A stretch of DNA of 64,000 nt, taken from contig NZ_CP016170.1 in assembly GCF_001676705.1 (NCBI RefSeq), positions 4,154,001-4,218,000 of the forward strand, written 5' to 3'. The notes below the pieces were generated by a model, which saw only the letters and a program-made list of their open reading frames with translations, was not told the origin of the DNA and did no database searches. Origin of the DNA: Bordetella bronchialis. GTDB taxonomy: Bacteria; Pseudomonadota; Gammaproteobacteria; Burkholderiales; Burkholderiaceae_B. Made by a program: the position numbers and the translations under genes. Of the stretch, positions 9,250 to 22,523 are shown piece by piece. Numbering within the stretch: the first letter of the stretch is position 1; every line of letters begins with the position of its first letter.

Positions 9250-9882
9250 ATGACCATCGCGCTCCACACCTGGAATACCCCCAACGGCCGCAAGATCAGC
9301 GTCGCACTGGAAGAAATGGGCCTGCCCTATTCCGTGCACACGGTCGACATCCGCAACGGCGAACAGCACAAGCCCGAGTTTCTGCGCATCAGCCCCAATA
9401 ACCGGATTCCGGCCATCGTCGATCCGCAGGGGCCGGACGGGAAACCCATCAGCGTGTTCGAGTCCGGCGCCATCCTGCTGTACCTGGGCGAGAAAACCGG
9501 CAAGTTCCTGCCGGCCTCCCTGGCGGAGCGCGTGCCGGTGCTGGAGTGGCTGATGTGGCAGATGGGGGGCTTCGGACCGATGCCGGGACAGGCCCATCAT
9601 TTCCTTGGCCTGCAGAACGAAGAAGACAAACGCTACGGCGCCAAGCGCTACGTCGACGAAACGCGCCGCTTGTACGGCGTGCTCGATCGCCGCCTTGCCC
9701 AGGTGGAGTTCGTCGCCGGCGCGATCTCCGTGGCCGACTTCGCCATCGTGGGCTGGGCCTGGCGCCACGAGCGCCACCAGGTGGACCTGGCCGATTTCCC
9801 CCATGTAAAGCGCTGGTACGAGACCATGATGGCCCGTCCCGCCACCCGTCGCGGCTTCGAAGTCAAACTGGACAATCTGTAA
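9250..9882 (+). CDS. Glutathione S-transferase, YfcG/YghU-like (Nu class)
   Basis: 210 aa. The N-terminus TWNTPNGRKISVALEEMGLPY matches the TPNG..K..LEE motif of E. coli YfcG/YghU, GSTs that act as disulfide-bond reductases with glutathione. SPNNRIPAIVD and FESGAILLYLGEKTGKFLP complete the glutathione site. The C-terminal half is helical with WLMWQMGGFGPMPGQAHHF, also typical of this class. Its own transcription unit is likely, since a terminator lies 48 bases upstream. Confidence 0.9.
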   Translation: MTIALHTWNTPNGRKISVALEEMGLPYSVHTVDIRNGEQHKPEFLRISPNNRIPAIVDPQGPDGKPISVFESGAILLYLGEKTGKFLPASLAERVPVLEWLMWQMGGFGPMPGQAHHFLGLQNEEDKRYGAKRYVDETRRLYGVLDRRLAQVEFVAGAISVADFAIVGWAWRHERHQVDLADFPHVKRWYETMMARPATRRGFEVKLDNL

Positions 9883-9942
9883 AGATTATGCAGGTGGGCG
9901 ACTGCGCGCTTTGTGACCCGCGAACCTTATGTCGTTGAGTTT

Positions 9943-10003
9943 ACGGACCTTTTTAATTTTGTCCGTGACATGTCCAAATGGTTGTCCACAGTAAATGTGG
10001 ACA
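9943..10003. repeat. Two inverted repeats between convergent genes
   Basis: ACGGAC (9943-9948) pairs with GTCCGT (9961-9966). TGTCCACA (9983-9990) pairs with TGTGGACA (9996-10003) around GTAAA. An extra TGTCCA half-site lies at 9971. The first could be a weak terminator. The second looks like a protein-binding palindrome, but the flanking GST and LysR genes are convergent, so no promoter is expected here. Confidence 0.55.
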
Positions 10004-10138
10004 GATAGGACGATATCCGCATAAGGGCAAAACTGTGGATAGGTCGTTGGGCGCGGTCCGTGCCGGCGCGCCGGGACGCGCCGGCAGGTATCCCCGGGGC
10101 AATCCGCGCAGGTCCCCGGGGCAGGCCTTGCGCCGTCC

Positions 10139-11041
10139 TCAGGCCTTCCTCGCGCGGGACGGCGCCGCTTTCTCTTCGCCGCGCTCGAAGACGTCCACGA
10201 TGGCATCGGCCACCGCCCGCACGCGGGCGGTGCGATGCAGGTCTCCGTGCATCACCAGCCACAGTTCATAGAATTCGCTGCAGTCCGGCCAGATGCGCAC
10301 CAGGCCGGGCGCGTCCTGCGCCAGATAGGTGGAGACTTCCGCCACTCCCATGCCGCGGTTGGCCGCCTCCAGCATCATCAATCCCGAGTTCACTTCCAGG
10401 GCGACGCGTGCGTTGGCGTAAGGCTCGCCGCAGATGGTTTCGCTGCGGGCGCCAAGCACCGCCCGCTGGTACACGATGACGGCATGGCCTTCGAAGGCGG
10501 TGCCGCGCCGCGGTTCGCCGTGCTCCTTCAGGTAGCGCTTGCTCGCGTACACGCCAAGTTCGCGCCGCCCCAGCCGGCGGGATATCAGGTCGGGGTTGTC
10601 CGGCCGCACATTGCGCACGGCCACGTCCGCCTCGCGCCGGGTCAGGTTGCTCAGATGCGTGGACGCCGTCAGGACGATACGCAGGTCGGGATGCGCTTCG
10701 CGCAGGCGCTGGATGGCCGGCATTATGAAAGCGCGCGCGATCGTATCGGAGGTCGTCACGCGCACGGTGCCCGATACGCGTTCATCGGTGCCCTGCGTCA
10801 GACGCTCGAGCTGGTCCGCCGCGCGCTCCATGGCCTCCGCCGCGGGCAAGGCCACTTCCCCTGCCCGCGTGGGAACATAGCCGCGCGGCGTGTGCAGGAA
10901 GAGGCGCGCGTGCAAGGCCTCTTCCAGCGCGCGCAAGCGCCTGCCGACGGTCGCTTGATCCACCTGCAACAGCGCCGCGGCCGCCCGCAGGGTTCCGCCG
11001 CGATAAACCGCCAGAAATATCCGTGCGTCGTCCCAGTCCAT
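10139..11041 (-). CDS. LysR-family transcriptional regulator, divergent from MFS exporter
   Basis: 300 aa. The N-terminal helix-turn-helix (DDARIFLAVYRGGTLRAAAALLQVDQATVGRRLRALEEALHARLF) occupies about residues 3-60, and the LysR substrate-binding domain follows (SGTVRVTTSDTIARAFIMPAIQRLREAHPDLRI). Probably regulates the divergent MFS gene at 11182 and itself. An 11-base inverted repeat lies in the shared region. Start taken at MDWDDARIF (11041). An upstream ATG at 11059 is possible, and no ribosome site is clear for either. Confidence 0.88.
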   Translation of the reverse strand: MDWDDARIFLAVYRGGTLRAAAALLQVDQATVGRRLRALEEALHARLFLHTPRGYVPTRAGEVALPAAEAMERAADQLERLTQGTDERVSGTVRVTTSDTIARAFIMPAIQRLREAHPDLRIVLTASTHLSNLTRREADVAVRNVRPDNPDLISRRLGRRELGVYASKRYLKEHGEPRRGTAFEGHAVIVYQRAVLGARSETICGEPYANARVALEVNSGLMMLEAANRGMGVAEVSTYLAQDAPGLVRIWPDCSEFYELWLVMHGDLHRTARVRAVADAIVDVFERGEEKAAPSRARKA

Positions 11042-11044
11042 GGT

Positions 11045-11091
11045 GATGCAAAAATGCATTCGTCCGACGCAATTCTACGTATTTTTGCATC
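11045..11091. promoter_or_regulatory. Candidate LysR operator (inverted repeat)
   Basis: GATGCAAAAAT (11045-11055) and ATTTTTGCATC (11081-11091) are perfect 11-base inverted repeats 36 bases apart, between the divergent lysR and MFS starts. Size and placement suit a LysR-type tetramer site. Binding is inferred. Confidence 0.6.
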
Positions 11092-11181
11092 GGCCGCCAG
11101 GGGATATGATGCGCGCCGAAGGAGAATCCGCGCGCCGGACCCGCCCACAGAAGCAGGCCATGCCGCCCCCCACTGCCCGCC

Positions 11182-12588
11182 ATGCCGGAACTCACGTCCT
11201 CGCCGCCCCTGACCGCCGCGCCCCAGCCGCGCGTCCGCTATCTGCCCCTGATCACCCTGGCCATGGGCTTCGTGATGGCCACCCTGGACGTCACGGTGGT
11301 CAATGTCGGGCTGTCCAACATCGCCACCCAGCTGCAGGTGCCCCTGTCGGGCCTGGTCTGGGTGGTGGACGGCTACACCTTGACGTTCGCCGCGATGCTA
11401 TTGGTCGGCGGCGGCCTGGCCGACCGTTTCGGTGCCAAGAACGTCTACCAGGCCGGCCTGGCCGTTTTCGTCATGGCCTCGCTGTTGTGCGGCATCGCCC
11501 CCAACGGCACCACCCTGGTGGCGGCCCGCTTCCTGCAAGGCGTGGGCGCCGCGCTCTTCATGCCCAGTTCATTGAGCCTGCTGGCCCGCGCCTATCCGGA
11601 TGACCACGTGCGGGCGCGCATGCTGGGACTGTGGTCGGCGATCGTATCCGTGGCCGGCGTATCCGGGCCGCTGGTGGGCGGCATCCTGATCGACCGGTTC
11701 GGCTGGCGCAGTATCTTCCTGGTCAATCTTCCCATCGGGCTGATCGGGCTGGCGATGGCACAGCACGTGATTCCCAGCTCCGCGCGGCACTTCCGCACAT
11801 TGAACGCCGCCACGCACGTCCTGGGCGTGACCGCCTTGGCGGGCTTGAGTTTCGCGCTGATCGAAGGACCGGTGCACGGCTGGACCTCCGCGCCCATCCT
11901 GGCCGCCGCGCTGGTCATGCTGGTAGCCGGCGCGGGTTTCGTGATGCGGGAGCGGCGCATCGCCACCCCTTTGCTTCCGCGGGAGCTTTTCGCGACCGCG
12001 CGCTTTCCCGCGGCCAATATGCTGGGCTTTCTGATCAACTTCGGCGGCTACGGGCAGTTGTTCCTGCTGAGCCTGTTCCTGCAGGAAGCGCGCGGCGCGT
12101 CGCCGCTGGCGGCCGGCACGCAATTGCTGCCCACCATGCTGCTGTTCACCTTGGGCAATCTGTCCGCTCCCCGAGTCGTCGCGCGCATCGGCCCGCGGGC
12201 CGCCTTGATGGCCAGCATGGCCTTGTGCGCGGGCGCCAGTGCACTGACGGCGTCGGTACTCAGGCCGGAAACGGATTACTGGCTGTTCGCGGCCATCGTG
12301 TCCCCGATCAACCTGGGGGTGGGGGTGGCGGTCCCGGCGATGACCGCCGTGGTCATGCAGATCGCGGGCCAGGCGCACGCCAACATCGCGGCCGCCTGTC
12401 TCAACGCGAATCGCCAGATCGGCGTACTGGTCGGTGTCGCGACCATGGGGACCATCCTGCACGCCTGCACGGATTGGCATATTTCGCTGCCGCTGGCCTT
12501 CGGCACGATGGGAACGCTGTACGGCGTGGGCGCGGTGCTGGTATGGCGGTATCTGAAAACAGGTACCATGTCCCGTAGGCCCCGTTGA
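11182..12588 (+). CDS. MFS drug-efflux-type transporter (DHA2, 14 spans)
   Basis: 468 aa integral membrane exporter of the EmrB/QacA type. The motif LDVTVVNVGL in helix 1 (motif D1) and GGGLADRFGAK after helix 2 (motif A), then RFLQGVGAALFMPSSLSL, WSAIVSVAGVSGPLVGGIL (motif C) and WRSIFLVNLPIG are all present. Proton-driven export of a drug or metabolite is expected; the substrate is unknown. Divergently transcribed from a LysR regulator. Confidence 0.9.
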   Translation: MPELTSSPPLTAAPQPRVRYLPLITLAMGFVMATLDVTVVNVGLSNIATQLQVPLSGLVWVVDGYTLTFAAMLLVGGGLADRFGAKNVYQAGLAVFVMASLLCGIAPNGTTLVAARFLQGVGAALFMPSSLSLLARAYPDDHVRARMLGLWSAIVSVAGVSGPLVGGILIDRFGWRSIFLVNLPIGLIGLAMAQHVIPSSARHFRTLNAATHVLGVTALAGLSFALIEGPVHGWTSAPILAAALVMLVAGAGFVMRERRIATPLLPRELFATARFPAANMLGFLINFGGYGQLFLLSLFLQEARGASPLAAGTQLLPTMLLFTLGNLSAPRVVARIGPRAALMASMALCAGASALTASVLRPETDYWLFAAIVSPINLGVGVAVPAMTAVVMQIAGQAHANIAAACLNANRQIGVLVGVATMGTILHACTDWHISLPLAFGTMGTLYGVGAVLVWRYLKTGTMSRRPR

Positions 12589-12683
12589 GGCGAACGGACA
12601 TCCGTTTGAAGAGGATGGCCATTCATCCCGATCCGAACGGCATTCCGCTTCAGGCGAATGGCCTCCTTTCCAGCCCGTGCTCC

Positions 12684-12995
12684 ATGACGCCCCCAAACAC
12701 ACAGACCGCGGTAGTCCACGATGCAGCCAACCATCGATTCACCACGCATGTGGATGGATATGAAGGCTACGTCGAATACGACATGGATGGCGACGTCCTG
12801 GTCATCCTGCACACCATCGTGCCGGCCGAAATCGGCGGCCGTGGCATCGGGGCCGCGCTGACGGCCGCGGTACTCCGCCATGCCCGCGAACATGTGCTGA
12901 AGATACGCCCCGTTTGCTCTTACGCCAGCGCTTACATGCAGCGCCATCCAGAGTACGCGGACCTCCTGGCCCCTGGCGTATCCGATCTTGGCTGA
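12684..12995 (+). CDS. Small GNAT-like N-acetyltransferase (YjdJ type)
   Basis: About 103 aa, the short one-domain GNAT form. Conserved FTTHVDGYEGYVEYDMDGDVLVILHTIVPAEIGGRGIGAALTAAVLRHAREHVLKIRPVCSYASAYMQRHPEY. IGGRGIGAAL is the acetyl-CoA loop, and CSY.....HPEY is typical of the family. Substrate unknown. Start uncertain: no clear ribosome site at 12684, and upstream in-frame starts would extend it with unconserved residues. It overlaps the next gene by 8 bases. Confidence 0.75.
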   Translation: MTPPNTQTAVVHDAANHRFTTHVDGYEGYVEYDMDGDVLVILHTIVPAEIGGRGIGAALTAAVLRHAREHVLKIRPVCSYASAYMQRHPEYADLLAPGVSDLG

Positions 12996-13380
12996 CGCTG
13001 CCCTGCCATGCCCGTGCGGCACCGGCCGGCCCTACGGAAAGTGCTGCGGCATGTGGCACGCGGGCCCGCGCCATCTCCAGGCGCCCGACGCCCAAGCGTT
13101 GATGCGGTCACGGTACAGCGCCTATGTACTGGACTTGGTCGAATATGTGCGCGACACGTGGCATCCGGACACACGGCCGCCGCATATCGATCCGAATCCT
13201 CCCGGCTTGAAATGGCTGGGGCTCGAGGTCAAGCGCCACGTCGTCCAGGACGACACGCATGCCCTGGTCGAATTCGTCGCCCGCAGCCGGCTACAAGGCA
13301 AAGGGCAGCGCATGCATGAAACCAGCCGCTTCGTGAAGGAGAACGGACGCTGGTTTTATGTCGACGGCGTCGTGGATTAG
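12988..13380 (+). CDS. YchJ-like SEC-C motif protein
   Basis: 130 aa UPF0225/YchJ family protein. It starts with the zinc-binding SEC-C motif CPCGTGRPYGKCC, then the NTF2-like part with ALMRSRYSAYVL and HETSRFVKENGRWFYVDG. Role unknown; such SEC-C motifs bind zinc. It begins with TTG at 12988, since no ATG exists at the N-terminus, and overlaps the end of the GNAT gene by 8 bases, so coupling is likely. Confidence 0.85.
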   Translation: MADAALPCPCGTGRPYGKCCGMWHAGPRHLQAPDAQALMRSRYSAYVLDLVEYVRDTWHPDTRPPHIDPNPPGLKWLGLEVKRHVVQDDTHALVEFVARSRLQGKGQRMHETSRFVKENGRWFYVDGVVD

Positions 13381-13528
13381 CGCGCCGGCCGCGATCAAGC
13401 GCACTACCGTTAGCCATAGCCGGCCGCCCAAATAGGCCGCCACCCCGCGGCTGCGACGGTTCGCGCCGACGATGGTCCGCGCTCACGATAATCCGCGCTT
13501 ACGACGGTTGCCCCAAGGGGGCCGCATA

Positions 13529-13562
13529 AAGCAAAACCCCGCTGGGGAGCCCAGCGGGGTTT
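13529..13562 (-). terminator. rRNA operon terminator
   Basis: AAAACCCCGCTGGG / CCCAGCGGGGTTTT stem with a GAG loop, 12 bases beyond the 5S gene in the direction of rrn transcription. It is T-rich on both sides, so it could also stop transcription coming from the YchJ gene. Confidence 0.85.
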
Positions 13563-13573
13563 TGGGGATAAGA

Positions 13574-13688
13574 GCCTGACGATGACCTACTTTCACAGAC
13601 GTCCGTCCACTATCATCGGCGCGAAGGCGTTTCACTGTCCTGTTCGGGGATGGGAAGGAGTGGGACCACCTTGCTATGGTCGTCAGGC
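13574..13688 (-). rRNA. rrf: 5S ribosomal RNA
   Basis: About 115 bases. On the minus strand it starts GCCTGACGACCATAG and contains GTGGGACCACTCCTTCCC-like and CCGAACAGGACAGTGAAACGCC elements, ending GGTCATCGTCAGGC; the ends pair as the 5S helix I. Last gene of the rRNA operon. Confidence 0.92.
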
Positions 13689-13953
13689 GTAAGGGGTTGC
13701 GCACCGCGTGGGCTGGCCGGGGATGCCGGTGAGCTTGCCGCGTCACGCCAATCTGGTCGAAGCACGCTGCCTGGCCGGGCCCGGTGAGGGGGTACTGGCC
13801 TGGGCAACGATCGGTATTGGTTCTGTCTTGCTGGATGCGGGTCGAGACTGCGGGCAGCGCTTGGCTGCCTGGCACAGTGTCGCAAGTATCATGGCTTATG
13901 CAAGCCGACTTGCCTGGGATGCGTTCGATGGTTTTCCAACCATCAGGGTTATA

Positions 13954-16935
<2,982 letters not shown>

Positions 16936-17112
16936 TATAACGCTAATGGCTATAAAACCGTCCAAGCAACCGTCTTGCTTCTGACATGATACTTTGCGTT
17001 TGTGCCGTCCAATCCTCAATCACTTGAGTTTGAACTATCATGCAATCACAACCCGTATCCAACGGCGCATCTCTCAATGCACCGCCAATACTTCTCGTTG
17101 TGCTTCTTCCAG

Positions 17113-17126
17113 ATTGTTAAAGAACA
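17113..17126 (-). promoter_or_regulatory. boxA-like antitermination element in the 16S-23S spacer
   Basis: Minus strand reads TGTTCTTTAACAAT, the usual spacer boxA of rRNA operons, about 180 bases ahead of 23S. Binding by NusB/NusE is known for such sites. Confidence 0.75.
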
Positions 17127-17261
17127 AATAAAACTGTCGAGTCAAAAACCCAACGCTCAAGACTCGTTCGCCTCGCCAGGATCTTTCCATCCCGCCAGGC
17201 GCCAAGCGCTGACCGTTGAACTCTTTCTTCGCGGACCCTTCGACACTGCGCACCAGGTAAG

Positions 17262-17337
17262 TGGTGGAGGTGAACGGGATCGAACCGATGACATCCTGCT
17301 TGCAAAGCAGGCGCTCTCCCAGCTGAGCTACACCCCC
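17262..17337 (-). tRNA. alaT: tRNA-Ala (TGC)
   Basis: 76 bases on the minus strand including encoded CCA. Acceptor GGGGGTG, D-loop AGCTCAGCTGGGAGAGC, anticodon arm CCTGCTTTGCAAGCAGG with anticodon TGC, T-loop GGTTCGATCCC. Located in the 16S-23S spacer as usual. Confidence 0.97.
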
Positions 17338-17381
17338 ATTAACGCACCGCCTTTCAACGCTGCCTTAACTCGCTTAATCGT

Positions 17382-17458
17382 TGGTGGGTCTGGTTGGATT
17401 CGAACCAACGACCCCCGCCTTATCAAGACGGTGCTCTAACCGACTGAGCTACAGACCC
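17382..17458 (-). tRNA. ileT: tRNA-Ile (GAT)
   Basis: 77 bases on the minus strand including CCA. Acceptor GGGTCTG, D-loop AGCTCAGTCGGTTAGAGC, anticodon GAT in CTTGATAAG, T-loop GGTTCGAATCC. First tRNA of the rrn spacer after 16S. Confidence 0.97.
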
Positions 17459-17542
17459 AATTCGCATCGGATCCGCTATCGATCCAGTCTTACACAACAA
17501 CCGATAAGTGTGGCCACTTGACGCACTTGTGCGCGCGCTCTG

Positions 17543-19074
<1,532 letters not shown>

Positions 19075-19284
19075 ATCTCTGTTTCGCACAACCTGCTAGA
19101 GGTTGTCTTTCGCTTAGCGCTCTCAAAGGAAGTGATAGAACCCAGACGATCTTTCGACCCTCTGATTCCTGACACTTACTTCTGTGAGCACTTGATTTCT
19201 TTGGCCCAGCCCCGCTCGATACTCGCGTACCGAACCGGACCGGTGCGCCCAAGCCCATCAAGCGCCCACACTTATCGGTTGTTT

Positions 19285-19300
19285 CGTTTTTAAAGAACAA
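19285..19300 (-). promoter_or_regulatory. boxA-like element in the rrn leader
   Basis: Minus strand TTGTTCTTTAAAAACG, matching the leader boxA that loads the Nus antitermination complex. About 210 bases upstream of 16S. Confidence 0.75.
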
Positions 19301-19452
19301 GTGGGTTGTGACACCCCGGGGTTTTTACACCCCCCCGGCCCTGCCAGCCCCGCCGCCCTTTCCAGGGCAGCTTGCCGATCCAGCCCGACCGCGGCGCCCG
19401 CCCTTCGGCTTGCGTTTCGCGTCGTTCGCTGTGTCAGCAGCAGAGAAACGAG

Positions 19453-19481
19453 ATTATGAAGACATTTTTTGGGGCTGTCAA
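19453..19481 (-). promoter_or_regulatory. rRNA operon promoter
   Basis: Minus strand TTGACA (19481-19476), 17-base spacer, CATAAT (19458-19453): a strong sigma-70 promoter. Transcription would start near 19446, giving a leader of about 370 bases before 16S. The leader (19075-19446) shows only boxA and GC-rich hairpins. Between the promoter and the gene at 19855 nothing else was recognised. Confidence 0.8.
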
Positions 19482-19854
19482 ATCGACTTGTGCCTGATTC
19501 GGTAACCCGGGTGTTTTCCTATCCCGCCCTTCGCATCCGTTCGCGGCGCGCCTGGCCGGGCTTGAGACATCATGGCGACGATCCGTGCGGATCGGGCCAT
19601 GTTGGCTCGCGTGACCCAGCTGATGCAGCGCTGCGCGAACAACGAAGGGGCGCGACTATAGCACATGCCGCGGCGGCGCGCGGGCGGGTCGCGCGGGATC
19701 GCCCCGTGCTGTGGAAGGGCCGCTTTCGAATGCATGTCGTTTCAGATCGATGTAGGCGCGCACCCGCCACAATATCGATCCGATAGACCTGCTGCTCGCC
19801 ATGCCGCCGGACGCGATCCGCCCGGCGTATGGAAGGCCAGCCCTGGAGACCCGC

Positions 19855-20421
19855 ATGACTTCCCCCCGTTTGCCTCGCGTTCCCTTGCTGGAACCCGCGC
19901 AGATGAGTCCCGAGCAGAAGCGCATCCATGATGTGATCGCTTCCGGGCCCCGTGGGCAGGTGCGCGGACCGCTGGCCGTGTGGCTGCACCGCCCCGCCAT
20001 GGCGGAGCATGCCCAGGCGCTGGGACAATATTGCCGCTACGAGACCAGCCTGCCGACCCGCCTGTCGGAGTGGGCCATTCTTATCATGGCGCGCCATTGG
20101 CGGTCGGAGTACGAATGGTGGACCCACAAGCCGAGAGCCCTGCAGGCCGGGGTAGGCGAGGCGATGATCGCCGCCTTGCGGGACGGCGCGCCGGTGCCCT
20201 ACGCGCATACCGACGAAGCGCTCGTCCACGAGTTTCTGAACGTACTGCATGAAACCCGGCGCACACCGCAGGAACTCTATGACCGCATCGTCCATGTACT
20301 GGGCGAGTCGGGGGTGATCGATCTGGTGAGCATCGCCGGATACTACACACTGATCGCGATGACGCTGGGCGCCTTCGATATCCGGCCGCCAGAGGACGTT
20401 CCCGTGGAACTGCGCGGCTAG
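19855..20421 (+). CDS. Carboxymuconolactone decarboxylase (CMD) family protein
   Basis: 188 aa, all-helical CMD fold. The segment RYETSLPTRLSEWAILIMARHWRSEYEWWTHKPRAL is the family core. The CxxC pair of AhpD-type peroxidases is absent, so this is closer to the decarboxylase/lactonase branch. Substrate unknown; no beta-ketoadipate genes nearby. The ATG at 19855 has CTGGAGA about 6 bases upstream. It is a lone gene on the plus strand beyond the rrn promoter. Confidence 0.85.
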   Translation: MTSPRLPRVPLLEPAQMSPEQKRIHDVIASGPRGQVRGPLAVWLHRPAMAEHAQALGQYCRYETSLPTRLSEWAILIMARHWRSEYEWWTHKPRALQAGVGEAMIAALRDGAPVPYAHTDEALVHEFLNVLHETRRTPQELYDRIVHVLGESGVIDLVSIAGYYTLIAMTLGAFDIRPPEDVPVELRG

Positions 20422-20845
20422 CCGCGCGCGTGCTCACACGACGCGGCAATGCGTCGCGCCCGGGCCTGGGCCGGAAGAAGCCGGCCATGGCGCGGGCCCG
20501 ATGCAGGAAGAGGTGGAACGGTGGACGCCGCCGCCGCGGACGGGAAACAGTGACGGCGAGCAGCGACGGGGAACGGCCAGGGCGGCGTCCAAGGTGAAAC
20601 GGCCACGGGCCCACGGCCCTGGCCGGGGTCTAACGATCGACTACCCCGGCCCACTACCTGACATCAACTACCGACTACGAACTACCGACTACCAGCTACC
20701 AGCTACCAGCTGCCAGCTACCAGTTGCCAGCTGCCAGCCACCGACGGTTCACGGCTGACCGCCAATCGCTAGCGGCGTTTGCTGATCCGGTTGAGGACTG
20801 GCGATTGTGGCGATCAACCGTCGGCGATTTGTGATCGGCTGTCGG
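20422..20845. other. Gene-free interval with tandem repeat
   Basis: A 424-base stretch between a plus-strand gene end and a minus-strand gene end. The stop codon of the CMD gene sits in a 16-base palindrome (20412-20427). CGACGC/GCGTCG (20439-20456) could form a weak hairpin without a T-run. The middle is a heptanucleotide repeat. No credible coding frame. Confidence 0.7.
20654..20744. repeat. Heptanucleotide tandem repeat, about 13 units
   Basis: Degenerate 7-base units in register: CTACCTG, ACATCAA, CTACCGA, CTACGAA, CTACCGA, then CTACCAG three times, CTGCCAG, CTACCAG, TTGCCAG, CTGCCAG, CCACCGA. Consensus CTACCAG. Another CTACCAG lies at 20846, at the end of the next gene. Confidence 0.9.
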
Positions 20846-21118
20846 CTACCAGTAGTAAAGGCTCATCGCATATGCGCGGTGCAACTCGAGTTCGCGCCGT
20901 GCGTTGGCTTCGGCGAGCTCGTCTGGGGACGCGCCCATATCAAGCAGTTCGGCCTCGGACAGTTCGTAGAAGTCCATCATGGCGTCCGGCGCGGACCAGC
21001 TTTTCCACAAGGCGACGAAGGGCGTGGCCAGAAGCGCGCCGAAGCGGCGCCAGGCGCCGGGGCGTTCCAGGGCGGTCGGCAGTTCGTCGGCCACGGCGGT
21101 AGAGTGTTCGGACATCAT
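20846..21118 (-). CDS. DUF1127-type small protein
   Basis: 90 aa. The C-terminal half (LWKSWSAPDAMMDFYELSEAELLDMGASPDELAEANARRELE) has the short DUF1127-like motif seen in small regulatory or stress proteins of proteobacteria. Two adjacent ATGs (21118, 21115) follow AGGAG; the second has the better spacing. It is divergent from a LysR gene at 21585. Confidence 0.75.
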   Translation of the reverse strand: MMSEHSTAVADELPTALERPGAWRRFGALLATPFVALWKSWSAPDAMMDFYELSEAELLDMGASPDELAEANARRELELHRAYAMSLYYW

Positions 21119-21584
21119 GGGCTCCTCATGGATGGAAAGCGGTGGGCATAAGGCGTTATCGCCGTCCATGCGCGCCAGCCGACCGCTGCACACCAACGTC
21201 GCCAACGGCACCTTGCCGGCGGGGGGCGGTCTGTCGCGCGCTGCCCTCCCGAAGACATTGCCGCGATACGGGCTGGGCGACGAACGGTCGGAAGTCACGC
21301 TCGTCCGCCCGGCGGTTCCCCGGAGGACGGTGCAGCCGGCTGGCTGCGCGCGGGAAACCGCGTTTTCCGACCAGTCCGACACGCGGAATCTCCGTCGCCA
21401 CATGTCGTCGCCGCCACACTCTGGTTAGAATATCCATCCATTTCCTGGGCAGGAATCAATTTATCGTGGATAGCCTGGTCTGTATTTCTTACCAGTCGCC
21501 GCCACTGCGCCGCCACTGTATTCCCGGGCCCGGGGCTGGAAATTCCCGGCGCCCTCCCGTAACGCCCTGCTCCGTTTTCCCCAG
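21119..21584. other. Divergent intergenic region of DUF1127 and LysR genes
   Basis: 466 bases without a credible gene. One inverted repeat, TTCCTG/CAGGAA at 21442-21455, lies about 130 bases before the LysR start and could be its operator. No clear promoter hexamers recognised. Confidence 0.5.
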
Positions 21585-22523
21585 ATGCCGCGATTGCCCC
21601 TGAATACCCTGCCCGTCTTTCGCGCCGTCGCCGAAACCCAGAATCTGCGCGCGGCCGCCGATGCGCTGCACCTGACGCATAGCGCCGTCAGCCAGCAGAT
21701 CCGTCTGCTGGAAACGCGTCTGGGGCACGATTTGTTCGACCGGCGTGGCCGGCGCGTGGTGCTGAATGCCGCGGGAACGGCCTTGCTGCATAGCGTGCAG
21801 GCCGCGCTGACCCTGCTGGACGATGGCGTGCAAGCAGCCGCGGCCGCGGCCGGCACATCGGAGCAGCGCCTGCGGATCAGCGTGCTGCCATCGTTCGCGC
21901 AGCGCTGGCTGTTGCCCCGCATGGCCCGTTGGCGCGCACGCCATCCCGATATCGCCCTGGAAATCGAGACCTCGCAGCAGTTGGCCGATCTGCGGCGCGA
22001 CGGCTTCCACGCCGCTTTGCGGCAGGGCCAGGGAGAGTGGCCGGGCCTGGCCTCGGAACGCTTGTTCGATGCCTCCATGGCCATGATCGCCGTGGCCTCC
22101 CCCGCTATTGCGCGGCGGCTCGCGGGGGCGCCGCCGCGAGCGTACCTGGATGAGCCGCTGCTGGGAGAAAGCCGCCTGTGGGAACACTGGTTCGCCGCGG
22201 CGGGACTGCGTTGCGATGTCAGCCCGGTCGCGGTATTCAATGATGCCGGCCTGCTGCTTTCGGCCGTGGAGCAAGGCCTCGGCCTGGCGGTGGTGCGGGA
22301 GCTGCTGGCCGCCGATGCCTTGCGCGATGGACACCTGGTGCGGCTGTCGCCGATTGCCATCGAATATGAAGGCAGCCGCGCCTATCACCTGGTGTATCCG
22401 CCCGCCCTGCGCGACTGGCCGCCCCTGGCGGCGCTCAGGACATGGATCCATGAAGAGCTGGAGCGCTCCCGGACGGAACTGGGCGCGGCATTCAATCCGC
22501 GCCAAGCAGCGGATCGCTCGTAG
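21585..22523 (+). CDS. LysR-family transcriptional regulator (GcvA-like)
   Basis: 312 aa. PLNTLPVFRAVAETQNLRAAADALHLTHSAVSQQIRLLETRLGHDLFDRRGRRVVLNAAG is the GcvA/AmpR-branch helix-turn-helix (residues 5-65). The effector domain begins near residue 95 (RLRISVLPSFAQRWLLPRM). Target unknown: the nearest genes are a divergent DUF1127 gene and a convergent GST gene. No strong ribosome site before the ATG. Confidence 0.88.
   Translation: MPRLPLNTLPVFRAVAETQNLRAAADALHLTHSAVSQQIRLLETRLGHDLFDRRGRRVVLNAAGTALLHSVQAALTLLDDGVQAAAAAAGTSEQRLRISVLPSFAQRWLLPRMARWRARHPDIALEIETSQQLADLRRDGFHAALRQGQGEWPGLASERLFDASMAMIAVASPAIARRLAGAPPRAYLDEPLLGESRLWEHWFAAAGLRCDVSPVAVFNDAGLLLSAVEQGLGLAVVRELLAADALRDGHLVRLSPIAIEYEGSRAYHLVYPPALRDWPPLAALRTWIHEELERSRTELGAAFNPRQAADRS

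Noticed and set aside
20654..20744. Repeat array as a CRISPR
   Set aside because: Units are 7 bases with no spacers; no cas genes in the window.
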